A stretch of 64,000 nt of DNA. Origin: Sinomonas sp. ASV322 (lineage in GTDB: Bacteria; Actinomycetota; Actinomycetes; Actinomycetales; Micrococcaceae). The first letter of the stretch is position 1. Each line of letters starts with the position of its first letter. A program made the translations under genes and the position numbers. Below the pieces are notes generated by a model that saw only the letters and a list, made by a program, of their open reading frames with translations, did no database searches and was not told the origin of the DNA. The stretch covers positions 62,001 to 126,000 of the forward strand of contig NZ_JAVFJJ010000009.1 of NCBI RefSeq assembly GCF_030908245.1, given 5' to 3'. This document shows positions 18,272 to 26,429 of the stretch, piece by piece.

Positions 18272-19528
18272 GTGGACGAACAGGGCATGGTCATCGCGGG
18301 AGGCGGCCTCGCCGCGGGCAGCGCGGCGAAGACGCTGCGGGCCGAGGGCTGGGAGGGCCCCATCACGATCGTCGGGGCCGAGCACCGCGCGCCCTACCTG
18401 AGGCCTCCCCTGTCGAAGGAATTCCTGCTGGGCAAAGCGCCCGAAGAGGACCTCGAGGTCAACCCCGCGGGGTGGTACGCCGAGAACGACGTCGAACTCC
18501 GCCTCGGCGAGAACGTCGCCCAGATCGTGCCGGCCTCGCGCGTCGTGAGGCTTGAGAGCGGGCAGCTCCTCGCGTATCGGGCGCTGCTCCTCGCGACGGG
18601 CGCCCAGCCGCGGACCCTCGACCTGCCGGGGGCCCAGTACGAGGGCATCGTGACCCTGCGCCGCTTCGAAGATTCGCTCGCGCTCCGCTCGGAGCTCGAG
18701 GGCGGAGGGCGCCGCGTCGTGCTCATCGGCTCGGGGTGGATCGGGATGGAGGTCGCGGCTGCGGCTCGCACGTACGGCAACGAGGTCACGGTCGTGGGAC
18801 GCGAGGCACAGCCCCTCGGGCAGCTCGAACCCGAGCTCGGCGACTACTTCCGGCGGCTCCACGAGTCCCATGGGGTGGAATTCCGCCTCGGCGAGCATCC
18901 GGTCGAGTTCAAGGCGTCCGACGACGACGGCGCCGTCTCGTGCGTCGTGACGAACACCGGCGAGCGCCTCGGCGCGGATCTCGTCGTCGTCGCGGTCGGG
19001 GTCACGCCCAACGTCGGGCTTGCCCGGGACGCCAAGCTCGTCGTCGGGAACGGCGTCGTCGTCGACGCGTCCCTTCGCACGTCCGCCGAGGGCATCTTCG
19101 CCGCGGGCGACGTCGCGAACTCGCTCCAGCCGTTCACGGGCGACCACGTGCGCAGCGAGCACTGGTCGAACGCGCTCAACGGCGGAAAGGTCGCCGCGAA
19201 GTCGATGCTCGGCGTCGGCGCGGCGCTCGACATCGCGCCATACTTCTACACCGACCAATTCGAGGTGAGCCTCGAGTACTCGGGCTACGGGCAGCGGGCG
19301 CGCGGGGCCCAGCTCGTCATGCGCGGATCGATCGACACGGTCGACGACGGGCTCGCGGGCTTCGTCGCGTTCTGGCTCCAGCACGGGCAGGTCGTCGCGG
19401 CGATGAACGTCAACGCGCCACGGTCGCAGAAGGCGCTCAAGGCGATCATCGCCTCGCGCGCCGTCGTCGATCCGGCTCGCCTTGCGGACCCGGCGGTACC
19501 GCTCGCGGAGCTCGTGCCGGCGGTCTAG
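18272..19528 (+). CDS. FAD-dependent ferredoxin/rubredoxin-reductase-like oxidoreductase
   Basis: A 418-residue two-dinucleotide-binding flavoprotein. FAD Rossmann motif MVIAGGGLAAGSAAKTL lies at the N-terminus, then APYLRPPLSKEFLLG typical of ferredoxin reductases of P450 and dioxygenase systems. NAD(P) motif VVLIGSGWIGMEVAAAA is at about 155-170 and the second FAD motif is GIFAAGDVA. A C-terminal reductase dimerisation domain follows. The physiological partner (ferredoxin, P450 or dioxygenase) is not encoded nearby. GTG 18272 is preceded by AGGGG at about 5 nt. It is divergent from mnmA and convergent with iscS. Confidence 0.88.
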   Translation: MDEQGMVIAGGGLAAGSAAKTLRAEGWEGPITIVGAEHRAPYLRPPLSKEFLLGKAPEEDLEVNPAGWYAENDVELRLGENVAQIVPASRVVRLESGQLLAYRALLLATGAQPRTLDLPGAQYEGIVTLRRFEDSLALRSELEGGGRRVVLIGSGWIGMEVAAAARTYGNEVTVVGREAQPLGQLEPELGDYFRRLHESHGVEFRLGEHPVEFKASDDDGAVSCVVTNTGERLGADLVVVAVGVTPNVGLARDAKLVVGNGVVVDASLRTSAEGIFAAGDVANSLQPFTGDHVRSEHWSNALNGGKVAAKSMLGVGAALDIAPYFYTDQFEVSLEYSGYGQRARGAQLVMRGSIDTVDDGLAGFVAFWLQHGQVVAAMNVNAPRSQKALKAIIASRAVVDPARLADPAVPLAELVPAV

Positions 19529-19615
19529 GGTCTCCAAAGACACAATTCGGAGCTCCTGAGCGAAGAAAATCAGGCCATCAGCCTCTGACTTGTGGCGTTC
19601 CGAACCGACCCTGCG

Positions 19616-20824
19616 CTAGCGGCTCGAGGCGGTGCGGATCGAACTCTCGTGCCCGGCCATCCCGGCCTGGCGCGCCTGCTGGTAGGCGCGGCCGACGACG
19701 GCGAGGAAGGCGTCGACGTCGTCCTCTGTCGTCGTCCAGCCGAGGCTCAGGCGCTGCGCACCCCGCGCCTGGTCCTCCGTGAGGCCCGTCGCGAGGAGGA
19801 CGTGCGACGGACGCGGGACGCCCGCCGTGCACGCCGAGCCCGTCGATGCTTCGACGCCCATCATGTCGAGGAGGAACAGCAGCGAATCGCCCTCGCAGCC
19901 GGGGAACGTGAAATGCGCGATCCCGGGAAGTCGCCGCGTGGGGTCGTGCGGCCCGCTCAGGCGCGCTTCGGGGACTTCCCGGAGCACGCCGTCGACCAGC
20001 CGATCACGCAGCGCGCCGACGCGTGCGGCCTCTTCGTCCAGGCCGACGACGGCGTCGCCCGCCGCTGCGGCGAACGCGGCGGCGGCCGCGGCGTCGAGAG
20101 TTCCCGAACGCAGGCCGCGCTGTTGGCCTCCGCCGTGCTGTACCGGGGTCACGACGGCGTCGCGGCGGACGACGAGAGCTCCGACGCCGACGGGCGCCCC
20201 GAGTTTGTGGCCGCTCACGGCCATCGTCGCGAGGCCGGACGCGGCGAAGTCGAGCGGCACGTGCCCGAAAGCCTGGACGGCATCGGAATGCGTGGGAATG
20301 CCATGTTTGCCTGCGAGCGCGGCGATCTCCGCGACCGGCTGGATCGCGCCGATCTCGTTGTTGGCCCACATGACGGCGACGAGGGCGATCGACTCCGGGT
20401 CGCGGTCGAGCTCGAGGCGGACCGCGTCGACGCTCGTGACGCCCTCCGCATCGCACGGAAGCCACACGACCTCGGCGCCCTCCTGCTGCCCGAGCCATTC
20501 GACCGTGTCCATGACGGCGTGGTGCTCGACGCTCGAGCACAGGATGCGCGTGCGCCGGGGATCGGCGGCTCGGCGCGCCCAGAAGAGGCCCTTGACCGCG
20601 AGATTGTCGGCCTCGGTCCCGCCCGACGTGAAGATCAGCTCCGAGGGATGGGCGCCGAGAAGGCCCGCAAGAGACTCTCGGGCGTCCTCAAGGGCACGCC
20701 GGGCCCGCTGGCCCGCGGCGTGGAGCGACGAGGGGTTGCCGCCGAGCGCGGCCTGCTCGGTGAAGACGCTCAGGGCGTGGGGCCGGACGGAGGTCGTCGC
20801 GGCGTGGTCGAGATACACGGGCAC
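19616..20824 (-). CDS. iscS: Cysteine desulfurase (IscS/NifS class V aminotransferase)
   Basis: A 402-residue PLP enzyme releasing sulfur from cysteine for Fe-S clusters and tRNA thiolation. Landmarks are the N-terminal VYLDHAATTSVRP, ELIFTSGGTEADNLA, the PLP Lys in AVSGHKLGAPVGVGAL, and the persulfide Cys in STGSACTAGVPRPSHVLLA. The GTG at 20824 (VPVYLDHAATT) was chosen because a TACAGT -10 lies exactly 6 nt upstream and homologues begin here. The longer in-frame extension would overlap the upstream regulator gene. It is a likely sulfur source for MnmA, whose gene is about 1.4 kb away. Confidence 0.93.
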   Translation of the reverse strand: MPVYLDHAATTSVRPHALSVFTEQAALGGNPSSLHAAGQRARRALEDARESLAGLLGAHPSELIFTSGGTEADNLAVKGLFWARRAADPRRTRILCSSVEHHAVMDTVEWLGQQEGAEVVWLPCDAEGVTSVDAVRLELDRDPESIALVAVMWANNEIGAIQPVAEIAALAGKHGIPTHSDAVQAFGHVPLDFAASGLATMAVSGHKLGAPVGVGALVVRRDAVVTPVQHGGGQQRGLRSGTLDAAAAAAFAAAAGDAVVGLDEEAARVGALRDRLVDGVLREVPEARLSGPHDPTRRLPGIAHFTFPGCEGDSLLFLLDMMGVEASTGSACTAGVPRPSHVLLATGLTEDQARGAQRLSLGWTTTEDDVDAFLAVVGRAYQQARQAGMAGHESSIRTASSR

Positions 20825-20830
20825 GATTCC

Positions 20831-20836
20831 ACTGTA
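20831..20836 (-). promoter_or_regulatory. -10 hexamer TACAGT for leaderless iscS
   Basis: Minus-strand TACAGT is followed by 6 nt and the GTG start at 20824. It lies in the 34-bp gap after the upstream regulator gene, so iscS may have its own promoter. Confidence 0.5.
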
Positions 20837-20858
20837 GGACGGGATCAGACGCTGGGTC

Positions 20859-21536
20859 TCACCCTTTCCGGAGCATGATCCTCGCGCAGCACTCCCCCGC
20901 GCCGTGGCCGGGCTCGATCGGCTCGAGGCTCCGCCGGGCATCGCCGCAGCCTTCGAGCGCGCCCTCGAGGAGCGCCGCGCTCAGCGCGCACACGACGGCG
21001 CGATGTCCCTGCGCGAGCCGATGGAACGGGCAGTTGGCGAGTTCGATCGTTCCCTCGGGGACCCGCGCGACCGGCGAGTACCCGGCCGCCTCGAGGACCG
21101 CCTCGATGCTTCCGTGCTCGCGTCCGAGCGCGTTCCCGGTCTCTCGCCCGACGGCGTCAAGGCACTCCTCGATCGGCACCGATTGGGTCATCGACCGTTC
21201 GGCGGCCTCGGCCATGAGTTCTCCCGCGAGCTCGTAGTTCCGTTCGGGGACCGAGGCCACGACCTCACGGACAGCAAGGGCGTAGAACTTCGAGGGTCGC
21301 CCCGTGCCGGGCCCCCCTGCCCCCGGCTTCACGAACGTGACGGCGAGGATCCCGTCTGACGCGAGGCGATCGAGCTGTGCGGCGGCCGCCCCTCGCGTCA
21401 TCCCGAGGGCATCTGCCGCCTCGTCCCGACCCACTGGCCTCGCAGCGGCGCGGACGTAATCGAAGATCGCGCGTCGGCTCCTGTCTCCGAGCGACGAGAC
21501 CGCCTGGACGCGCCGTGACCACGGGCTTTCAGCCAT
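20859..21536 (-). CDS. SufR-like winged-helix regulator with C-terminal cysteine cluster
   Basis: A 225-residue regulator. An N-terminal helix-turn-helix (about 15-75: LGDRSRRAIFDYVRAA...GRDEAADALGMTRGAAAAQLDRLASDGIL) is followed by RPSKFYAL. A C-terminal domain contains NCPFHRLAQGHRAVVC...CGDARRS...GECCARI. Cys spacing C-x13-C-x13-C-x18-CC resembles the Fe-S-binding SufR family, though not identically. It may sense Fe-S status, metal or redox. It is divergent from a DoxX-like gene across an AT-rich, repeat-containing gap and lies directly upstream of iscS. ATG 21536 (MAESPWSRR) was chosen over an upstream extension into the intergenic region. Confidence 0.75.
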   Translation of the reverse strand: MAESPWSRRVQAVSSLGDRSRRAIFDYVRAAARPVGRDEAADALGMTRGAAAAQLDRLASDGILAVTFVKPGAGGPGTGRPSKFYALAVREVVASVPERNYELAGELMAEAAERSMTQSVPIEECLDAVGRETGNALGREHGSIEAVLEAAGYSPVARVPEGTIELANCPFHRLAQGHRAVVCALSAALLEGALEGCGDARRSLEPIEPGHGAGECCARIMLRKG

Positions 21537-21629
21537 GTGCTCCAGTGTAAGTCCAAAAAGCACAATCGTTGTTTTAGATGCCCTTTGAGGTCTAAAATCG
21601 CAATCACTAGTTTTGGAAAGGAGCACCAC
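21537..21629. promoter_or_regulatory. Divergent promoter/operator between SufR-like gene and DoxX-like gene
   Basis: This 93-bp gap is strikingly AT-rich for the window. It has an inverted repeat TTTTAGA (21572-21578)/TCTAAAA (21591-21597) separated by 12 bp. Two related blocks, CAATC-N3-GTTTT and CAATC-N4-GTTTT, flank it. This is the expected place for the SufR-like protein to bind and control both genes, which is an inference. GGAAAGGAG before the ATG at 21630 serves the plus-strand gene. Confidence 0.55.
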
Positions 21630-22061
21630 ATGTCTTCCACCTCAACCCATGGAGAAGCGCGTTTCCCGGCAAAGCGGGCCAAGGCCGCCGCCGCAGCATC
21701 CGGCGCCGATCAGGCATTCGCCATGCTCAGGACGATCTACACCGTCGCGCCGATCCTCTTCGGGCTCGACAAGTTCTTCAACATCCTCACCAATTGGCCC
21801 GCCTATCTCGCCCCTGCGGCCACGCAGGTCGTCCCGGTCACCCCATCGGCGTTCATGTACGGCGTGGGCGTCGTCGAAATCGTCGCGGGCCTCATCGTTG
21901 CGTGGAAGCCTCGCTGGGGATCGCTCATCGTCGCACTGTGGCTCCTGGGGATCATCGTGAATCTCCTGATCCTCGGACACTTCTACGACGTCGCGCTGCG
22001 CGACTTTGGGCTCCTGGTCGGCGCCCTCGCGCTCAACCGCCTCGCGACGAGGCGCGCGTGA
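21630..22061 (+). CDS. DoxX-like four-helix membrane protein
   Basis: A 143-residue membrane protein. After a 30-residue Ala/Lys-rich N-terminus come four hydrophobic helices: TIYTVAPILFGLDKFFNIL, FMYGVGVVEIVAGLIVAW, LIVALWLLGIIVNLLILG and VALRDFGLLVGALALNRL. This is the DoxX-like fold, often linked to redox or thiol stress, but no catalytic motif is visible. A strong GGAAAGGAG precedes the ATG. It is divergent from the SufR-like regulator, its probable controller. Its 3' end overlaps the convergent PIG-L gene by 29 bp. Confidence 0.7.
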   Translation: MSSTSTHGEARFPAKRAKAAAAASGADQAFAMLRTIYTVAPILFGLDKFFNILTNWPAYLAPAATQVVPVTPSAFMYGVGVVEIVAGLIVAWKPRWGSLIVALWLLGIIVNLLILGHFYDVALRDFGLLVGALALNRLATRRA

Positions 22062-22890
22062 GGAGCCAGAAGCGCTCGCGCGCGGGCAGGTGCGCGGGGC
22101 CGATGAGCCGGCCGGCGGGATCCAGCGGTCCGAGCTGGCTCGCGTAGGACGCCAGGGCTTCGGCCTTGCGCGCCGTGTCGACCGGACGCTCGGCGGCGAG
22201 GGCCTCGGCGCCCAGGCGCCTCGACACGGCGAGCACCGCGCGGTCGGCGGGCTGCGACCACAGGTACGGCAGCTCCTCGTACAGCGCCACGTCGGCCCGC
22301 CCGCTGCCCCAGAGCACGTCGAGGGCGAGATTCCGGGCGGCGCGGTGGTCGCTATGGCTCAGGAGGCCCGTCGCGCGGAGGCTCGCGGTGCGCCGCAGGT
22401 AGAGGCGGTGCTTGAGCGAGCGCGCCCAGGCGAGACCGTCTCCGCCGCGGCCCTTCGGCTTCCCCGGGGCCGCGGCCGGATCGGCGGCGTTGAGGCCGGC
22501 CCCGGCTGGCAGGAGGACGAGGAGCCGTGACCGGTCTGCGTGCGCCTCGACCCAGCCCGTGAGGCAGTCGCGGAGGATGGCCCTGCGTTCCCCGCTGCCC
22601 TCGCCGCCCGAGTAGGCGGCCTCGAGGATCGGCAGGCAGCGGAAGCTCCCGACCCTGCCCGCGAGGGCCCGCGCTTCCTCGTTGCGCCGCGCCGCCGCCG
22701 CTTCGCCCCCGGACGAGAATCCGCAGGTATCGTCCCAGTCGCTCAATCCGTCGTCGGGCGCGCCCCCGCACATCGTCACGACGTCGACGGCCTCGCCGAA
22801 GTCCTGGATCACCGACCAGCACGAGAGGACGGCGTCGTCGAAATGAGGCGAGAGAACCAGGATTCGCTCGTACGAGGACAGCGGAAGCAT
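22033..22890 (-). CDS. PIG-L/LmbE-family deacetylase
   Basis: A 285-residue zinc-dependent deacetylase family member. Near the N-terminus RILVLSPHFDDAVLSC gives the metal-binding HxDD motif (here PHFDDAV rather than AHPDD). LLSHSDHRAARNLALDVL provides the second metal His and the catalytic region. Such enzymes remove N-acetyl groups from GlcNAc-linked substrates or sugars. The adjacent divergent glycosyltransferase suggests glycan or glycolipid work. ATG 22890 lies 6 nt from a TATGTT -10 and lacks a ribosome-binding site. Confidence 0.8.
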   Translation of the reverse strand: MLPLSSYERILVLSPHFDDAVLSCWSVIQDFGEAVDVVTMCGGAPDDGLSDWDDTCGFSSGGEAAAARRNEEARALAGRVGSFRCLPILEAAYSGGEGSGERRAILRDCLTGWVEAHADRSRLLVLLPAGAGLNAADPAAAPGKPKGRGGDGLAWARSLKHRLYLRRTASLRATGLLSHSDHRAARNLALDVLWGSGRADVALYEELPYLWSQPADRAVLAVSRRLGAEALAAERPVDTARKAEALASYASQLGPLDPAGRLIGPAHLPARERFWLLTRASSRGG

Positions 22891-22895
22891 GCAGG

Positions 22896-22902
22896 TAACA
22901 TA
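22896..22902. promoter_or_regulatory. Overlapping divergent -10 boxes (TAACAT + / TATGTT -)
   Basis: Only 18 bp separate the two ATG codons of the PIG-L gene (minus, 22890) and the glycosyltransferase gene (plus, 22909). In that gap TAACAT on the plus strand is 7 nt from its ATG. Its near-complement TATGTT on the minus strand is 6 nt from the other ATG. Both mRNAs would be leaderless and the two promoters share the same bases. Confidence 0.6.
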
Positions 22903-22908
22903 CCCGGC

Positions 22909-24048
22909 ATGCGAATTCTGGGGGGACGCATCGCCATGGCGGCGATCGGCAACGCGGCTGATCCCGGACTCTGGTCCGGGACGCCCAGCAATCTGTTCAG
23001 GGGACTCGAAAGGCTCGGCGCGGACGTTGTCGCGCTCGACGTCACGCCGCCGGCCCGCCGCGCGATCGTTGACGCGGTCGCGGCACCGTGGGTGCTCGCG
23101 CGGATTCCGCGCCTCGGCCTCCGATCTGCGGTCGATCGCAGCCGGCGCGCTGCGCTTCAGTCCATGGCGTATTCCGCCGCATGTTCGGCGCGAGCCAAGC
23201 AGCTTTTGTCCCAGCTCGGCCCCTTCGACGCCGTCATCCAGATCGGGACCGGCTATCGGATCGACCATCCGCGGGTGGTCTCCTACGAGGACATGACCAT
23301 CAGGCAGGCGCTCCGCTGGCCCGAGACCTGCTGGGGCGACGTTCCGCGCTGGACGGTCACGAGACGCCTCCGCTTCCAGAGCGAGCGCTACAGAGCGAAC
23401 GCGGCAGCCGCCTTCGCCACGCCGTGGGCGGCGGCCTCTGCCGTCGCGGACTTGGGCTGCCCTCCTGAGAAGGCCCACGCGGTCGGCATCGGCGCGAACC
23501 ACGCCGTCGCCCGCGAGACGCCGCGGCGCTGGACCACGCCCCGGTTCCTGTTCCCCGCGCGGGCCTGGGAGGCCAAGGGAGGTCCCGACGTCGTCGAGGC
23601 CTTCGCCCGGGTCCGGGAGGCCCACCCCGAGGCCGAGCTCCACCTCGCGGGCGTCCATCCTCCCGTCGCGGAGCCCGGCGTCGTCAGCCACGGCAACCTC
23701 GACCTTCGCAGTCCGGCGGATCGGCAGCGCATGGCGGACCTCTGGGCCATGGCGACGTGCTGCGTGGTCCCTTCGCGCTACGAGGCGGCGGGCATCGTCT
23801 ACGTCGAGGCCCTGCACGCGGGAGTCCCGAGCGTCGGCACGACCGAGGGCGGTGCCGGATGCGTCATCGGCGACGGCGGGATCGTCGTCCGGCCGGGTCG
23901 AGTGGACGAGCTGACGTCCGCCATGCTGCGGTTCGCCGATCCGGCCACGGCCCAGGCTGTCGGGCGCCTCGGCAGAAGGCGCGCGCCCGAATTCACGTGG
24001 GCCTCCGTGTGCACAAAGCTCGCCGAGATCATCGACGGCGCCCCGTAA
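22909..24048 (+). CDS. GT4-like glycosyltransferase
   Basis: A 379-residue protein with the GT-B look of family 4 retaining glycosyltransferases. The C-terminal donor domain has TTPRFLFPARAWEAKGGPDVVEAFARVREAHPEAELHLAG. It is followed by the nucleotide-sugar motif VVPSRYEAAGIVYVEALHAGVPSVGTTEGG (E-x7-E type). The N-terminal acceptor domain is less conserved. Sugar and acceptor are unknown. ATG 22909 (MRILGGRIAM) fits the leaderless -10; the long in-frame extension upstream overlaps the PIG-L gene antisense and is not real. Confidence 0.82.
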   Translation: MRILGGRIAMAAIGNAADPGLWSGTPSNLFRGLERLGADVVALDVTPPARRAIVDAVAAPWVLARIPRLGLRSAVDRSRRAALQSMAYSAACSARAKQLLSQLGPFDAVIQIGTGYRIDHPRVVSYEDMTIRQALRWPETCWGDVPRWTVTRRLRFQSERYRANAAAAFATPWAAASAVADLGCPPEKAHAVGIGANHAVARETPRRWTTPRFLFPARAWEAKGGPDVVEAFARVREAHPEAELHLAGVHPPVAEPGVVSHGNLDLRSPADRQRMADLWAMATCCVVPSRYEAAGIVYVEALHAGVPSVGTTEGGAGCVIGDGGIVVRPGRVDELTSAMLRFADPATAQAVGRLGRRRAPEFTWASVCTKLAEIIDGAP

Positions 24049-24100
24049 GAGCGCGTCGCCGTCGGGCGCCGTCGCGCGGCGACCGCCCAGCCCGCGCACC

Positions 24101-24106
24101 TAGGAT
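24101..24106 (+). promoter_or_regulatory. -10 hexamer TAGGAT for leaderless J-domain gene
   Basis: TAGGAT is followed by 6 nt and the ATG at 24113, with no Shine-Dalgarno. Confidence 0.6.
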
Positions 24107-24112
24107 TGATCC

Positions 24113-25093
24113 ATGACGTCGCGCCTCCCCTCTCATTACGAGGTCCTGGGCGTCCCCGTCACGGCCAGCGCCCAAGAGGTCAAGGCCGCCTACCGCCGCG
24201 CGGCGCGAGTCCATCATCCCGATCACGGCGGGGACCCGGCCGAGTTCCGCCGGGTGACGCTCGCGTACGAGGTCCTCTCCGATCCCAAGCGCCGTGAGGC
24301 CTACGATCGCAGCTACTTCACGTCCTCCCCGCAGCGGGAGCCCGCCGGGACGCCGTGGGGCCCGGCCGCCGGCACAACGGACGACGGCGGCACTCGCCCG
24401 CCGTCGTCGGGGCCCCACGGCGACGACCGCGGGTTCGCGGCGCGGCGCGCCCCGGGCGCAGGGCCGCAGCGCAATCCCGCGGGCGAGCCGGCCGTCTACG
24501 AGCCTCCGTTCGCCGACGTCGCCGTGCCCCTCATTCCGCCCCAGACCGCGGCCCGACGCGAGTACGGAGAGCCGCGGCGTCGCGGCATCTTCGGCGCCGC
24601 GGCCCGCATCGAGCGCGAGCAGCGGACGGCAGCCCTCATCCGCAAGTACGTTCTGTCCGAGATCCCTTCGGCGCGCCTCGTCAGCGGCCTCCACTCCCCC
24701 GCGGGCGGCGCGTACGTCGCGCACGCCGTGCTCGCGGGCTACCGGCTCGCCCTTGTCGATTCGATGCTCGTACCCGTGGGCAACTACGCGTGGGACGGCG
24801 CGCACCTCCTCCAGGGCGGCCGGGCGGCGGCTCCGCCGCTCCTCGCGAACCACGTCCGCATGTTCCAAGAGGTGTTCCCGGAGCTCAACGTGCAGGGATT
24901 CGTCCTCGTGCAGACGCCGGACTCGAGCCTGCATCAGCCCGTGATCGACGTCCATCGCAGCGTCATGGGCGGCATCGAGCCCCTCAACGCTTCCAAGTTC
25001 GTGCGCGAGCTCAAGTTCTTCCTCGCGTCGGGCCCCCAGCCGAACACCGTGTACGTCCCGGCCCTCGCGCGGCTGCTGACGGGCCTCCACTGA
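24113..25093 (+). CDS. J-domain (DnaJ-like) protein with an unassigned C-terminal domain
   Basis: A 326-residue protein. Residues of about 7-65 are a J domain: HYEVLGVPVTASAQEVKAAYRRAA, then VHHPDHGGDPAEF with the essential HPD, then LSDPKRREAYDRSY. It should stimulate an Hsp70 ATPase. A Pro/Gly/Ala-rich linker (about 70-160) lacks the DnaJ zinc fingers. The C-terminal 150 residues (SEIPSARLVSGLHSPAGG...LALVDSMLVPVGNYAWDG) form a separate domain I cannot assign. It faintly recalls NERD/nuclease-like folds, but no catalytic set is seen. Acts in the cytoplasm. Confidence 0.75.
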   Translation: MTSRLPSHYEVLGVPVTASAQEVKAAYRRAARVHHPDHGGDPAEFRRVTLAYEVLSDPKRREAYDRSYFTSSPQREPAGTPWGPAAGTTDDGGTRPPSSGPHGDDRGFAARRAPGAGPQRNPAGEPAVYEPPFADVAVPLIPPQTAARREYGEPRRRGIFGAAARIEREQRTAALIRKYVLSEIPSARLVSGLHSPAGGAYVAHAVLAGYRLALVDSMLVPVGNYAWDGAHLLQGGRAAAPPLLANHVRMFQEVFPELNVQGFVLVQTPDSSLHQPVIDVHRSVMGGIEPLNASKFVRELKFFLASGPQPNTVYVPALARLLTGLH

Positions 25094-25144
25094 CCGGTTC
25101 CGCACCGTCCGGGAGCTTCGCCGAGCCGGCCCGGTGAGGCGCCT

Positions 25145-25150
25145 TAGGAT
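25145..25150 (+). promoter_or_regulatory. -10 hexamer TAGGAT for leaderless trmL
   Basis: TAGGAT is 7 nt before the GTG at 25158. The hexamer contains the alternative ATG (25149), which argues for the GTG start. Confidence 0.5.
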
Positions 25151-25157
25151 GGAGGGC

Positions 25158-25625
25158 GTGTTCCGCATCCTCTTCTACACGCCGGAAATCCCGGGCAACA
25201 CCGGCAATGCCATCCGGCTCGCGGCCGTGACCGGGTCCGAACTGCACCTCGTCGAGCCCCTCGGATTCGACTTCGAGGATTCCAAGCTGCGGCGCGCGGG
25301 GCTCGACTACCACGACCTCGCCGTCGTGACGGTGCACAAGACGCTAGAGGATGCGTTCGCGGCGCTGCTCCCCGCCCGGGTCTTCGCGTTCACGTCGCAC
25401 GGCGAGTCGAGCTTCGCCGATATCGCGTATGCGCCGGGCGACGTCCTGTTCTTCGGCCCGGAATCGGTCGGGCTGCCCGAGGCTGTCCTCGCGGACCCGC
25501 GTGTGACGGCGCGCGTGAGGCTCCCGATGCTCCCCGCGCGTCGTTCGCTCAACCTCGCGAATTCGGCGTCGATCGCCGTCTACGAGGCGTGGCGCCAGAA
25601 CGGCTACGCGGGCGCGCAGGCCTGA
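25158..25625 (+). CDS. trmL: tRNA (cytidine/uridine-34-2'-O)-methyltransferase TrmL
   Basis: A 155-residue SPOUT (SpoU-class) methyltransferase. Family motifs are FRILFYTPEIPGNTGNAIRLAA at the N-terminus, DVLFFGPESVGLPEAVL and the knot LPMLPARRSLNLANSASIAVYEAWRQ, which binds S-adenosylmethionine. It methylates the 2'-OH of the wobble base in tRNA-Leu. GTG 25158 was chosen because homologues start MFRILF and a -10 box sits 7 nt upstream; ATG 25149 and GTG 25134 are in frame alternatives. Confidence 0.92.
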   Translation: MFRILFYTPEIPGNTGNAIRLAAVTGSELHLVEPLGFDFEDSKLRRAGLDYHDLAVVTVHKTLEDAFAALLPARVFAFTSHGESSFADIAYAPGDVLFFGPESVGLPEAVLADPRVTARVRLPMLPARRSLNLANSASIAVYEAWRQNGYAGAQA

Positions 25626-25649
25626 CGGCGGGCCATCCCCGCCGGAGCC

Positions 25650-26429
25650 TCAGAAGCCTGCGATCGTGTCCTTCGCGTTCACGGCGACGACGTGGAACCC
25701 CTCCCCTGAGGCGCCCTCCGCGAACCCGGCCGACGCCGCCGTCGCGAGGAGCCTCGCGCGGACGTAGCGCTCCGTCGCCTCGAAGTCGGAGTGCTGGCTC
25801 AGGTGCACGCGGATGGCCTCGAGCTTCGCTTCGACATGGGCCGTGACGTCGACAGTGTGGTTGATCCGCCCCTCGGGGGCCCCATAGAGCCAGAGCCACG
25901 GAACGCGGTACGCTCCGAGCCCACCATCCGCGAGCTCGGGATACGCGAAGGGATTCTCTGCCGCGGGGTACACGGCCCGCGTGACGGCCTCACCGCATGC
26001 GAGATGGTCTGGATGGGACATATGGAGGCTCGCCCAGTTCCGCTCGGGATGCATCGAGAGGACGACGTCGGGCCGCACCGTGCGGATGAGCCGGACGACG
26101 TCACGGCGCACTTCGTGCGACGGCTCGAGGTACCCGTCGCGGTACCCGAGGAAATGGACCTCGCGCGCGCCGACGCGCGCCGCGGCCGAGCGCTGCTCAT
26201 CGCGGCGCGTGGCCACGATCTCATCCCTTTGGTCCGGATCGAAGCCGCCCGCGTCGCCGTCGGTCATGATGCCGTAATGGATCTCGGCCCCGGCCGCTGC
26301 CCACGCTGCGATCGTTCCGGCGGCGCCGAAGTCGAGATCGTCGGGATGGGCGCCGAAGGCGAGGACCCGGCGCACCACGGCCCCATCGGGCGTGCGCGCC
26401 GAGTCCGGAATCTGCTGAACGTCGGCCAC
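25650..26429 (-). CDS. PIG-L family N-acetylglucosaminyl deacetylase (BshB/MshB-like)
   Basis: A 259-residue LmbE-like zinc deacetylase with textbook motifs: VLAFGAHPDDLDFGAAGTI (AHPDD metal/catalytic motif), MTDGDAGGF, RRDEQRSAAARVGAREVHFLGY and HMSHPDHLACGEAV (third metal His). It resembles enzymes of mycothiol or bacillithiol-type pathways and others deacetylating GlcNAc conjugates. True MshB has further features not checked here. Its ATG overlaps the etfA stop (position 26429), so it is coupled to the etfB-etfA operon. Confidence 0.82.
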   Translation of the reverse strand: MADVQQIPDSARTPDGAVVRRVLAFGAHPDDLDFGAAGTIAAWAAAGAEIHYGIMTDGDAGGFDPDQRDEIVATRRDEQRSAAARVGAREVHFLGYRDGYLEPSHEVRRDVVRLIRTVRPDVVLSMHPERNWASLHMSHPDHLACGEAVTRAVYPAAENPFAYPELADGGLGAYRVPWLWLYGAPEGRINHTVDVTAHVEAKLEAIRVHLSQHSDFEATERYVRARLLATAASAGFAEGASGEGFHVVAVNAKDTIAGF

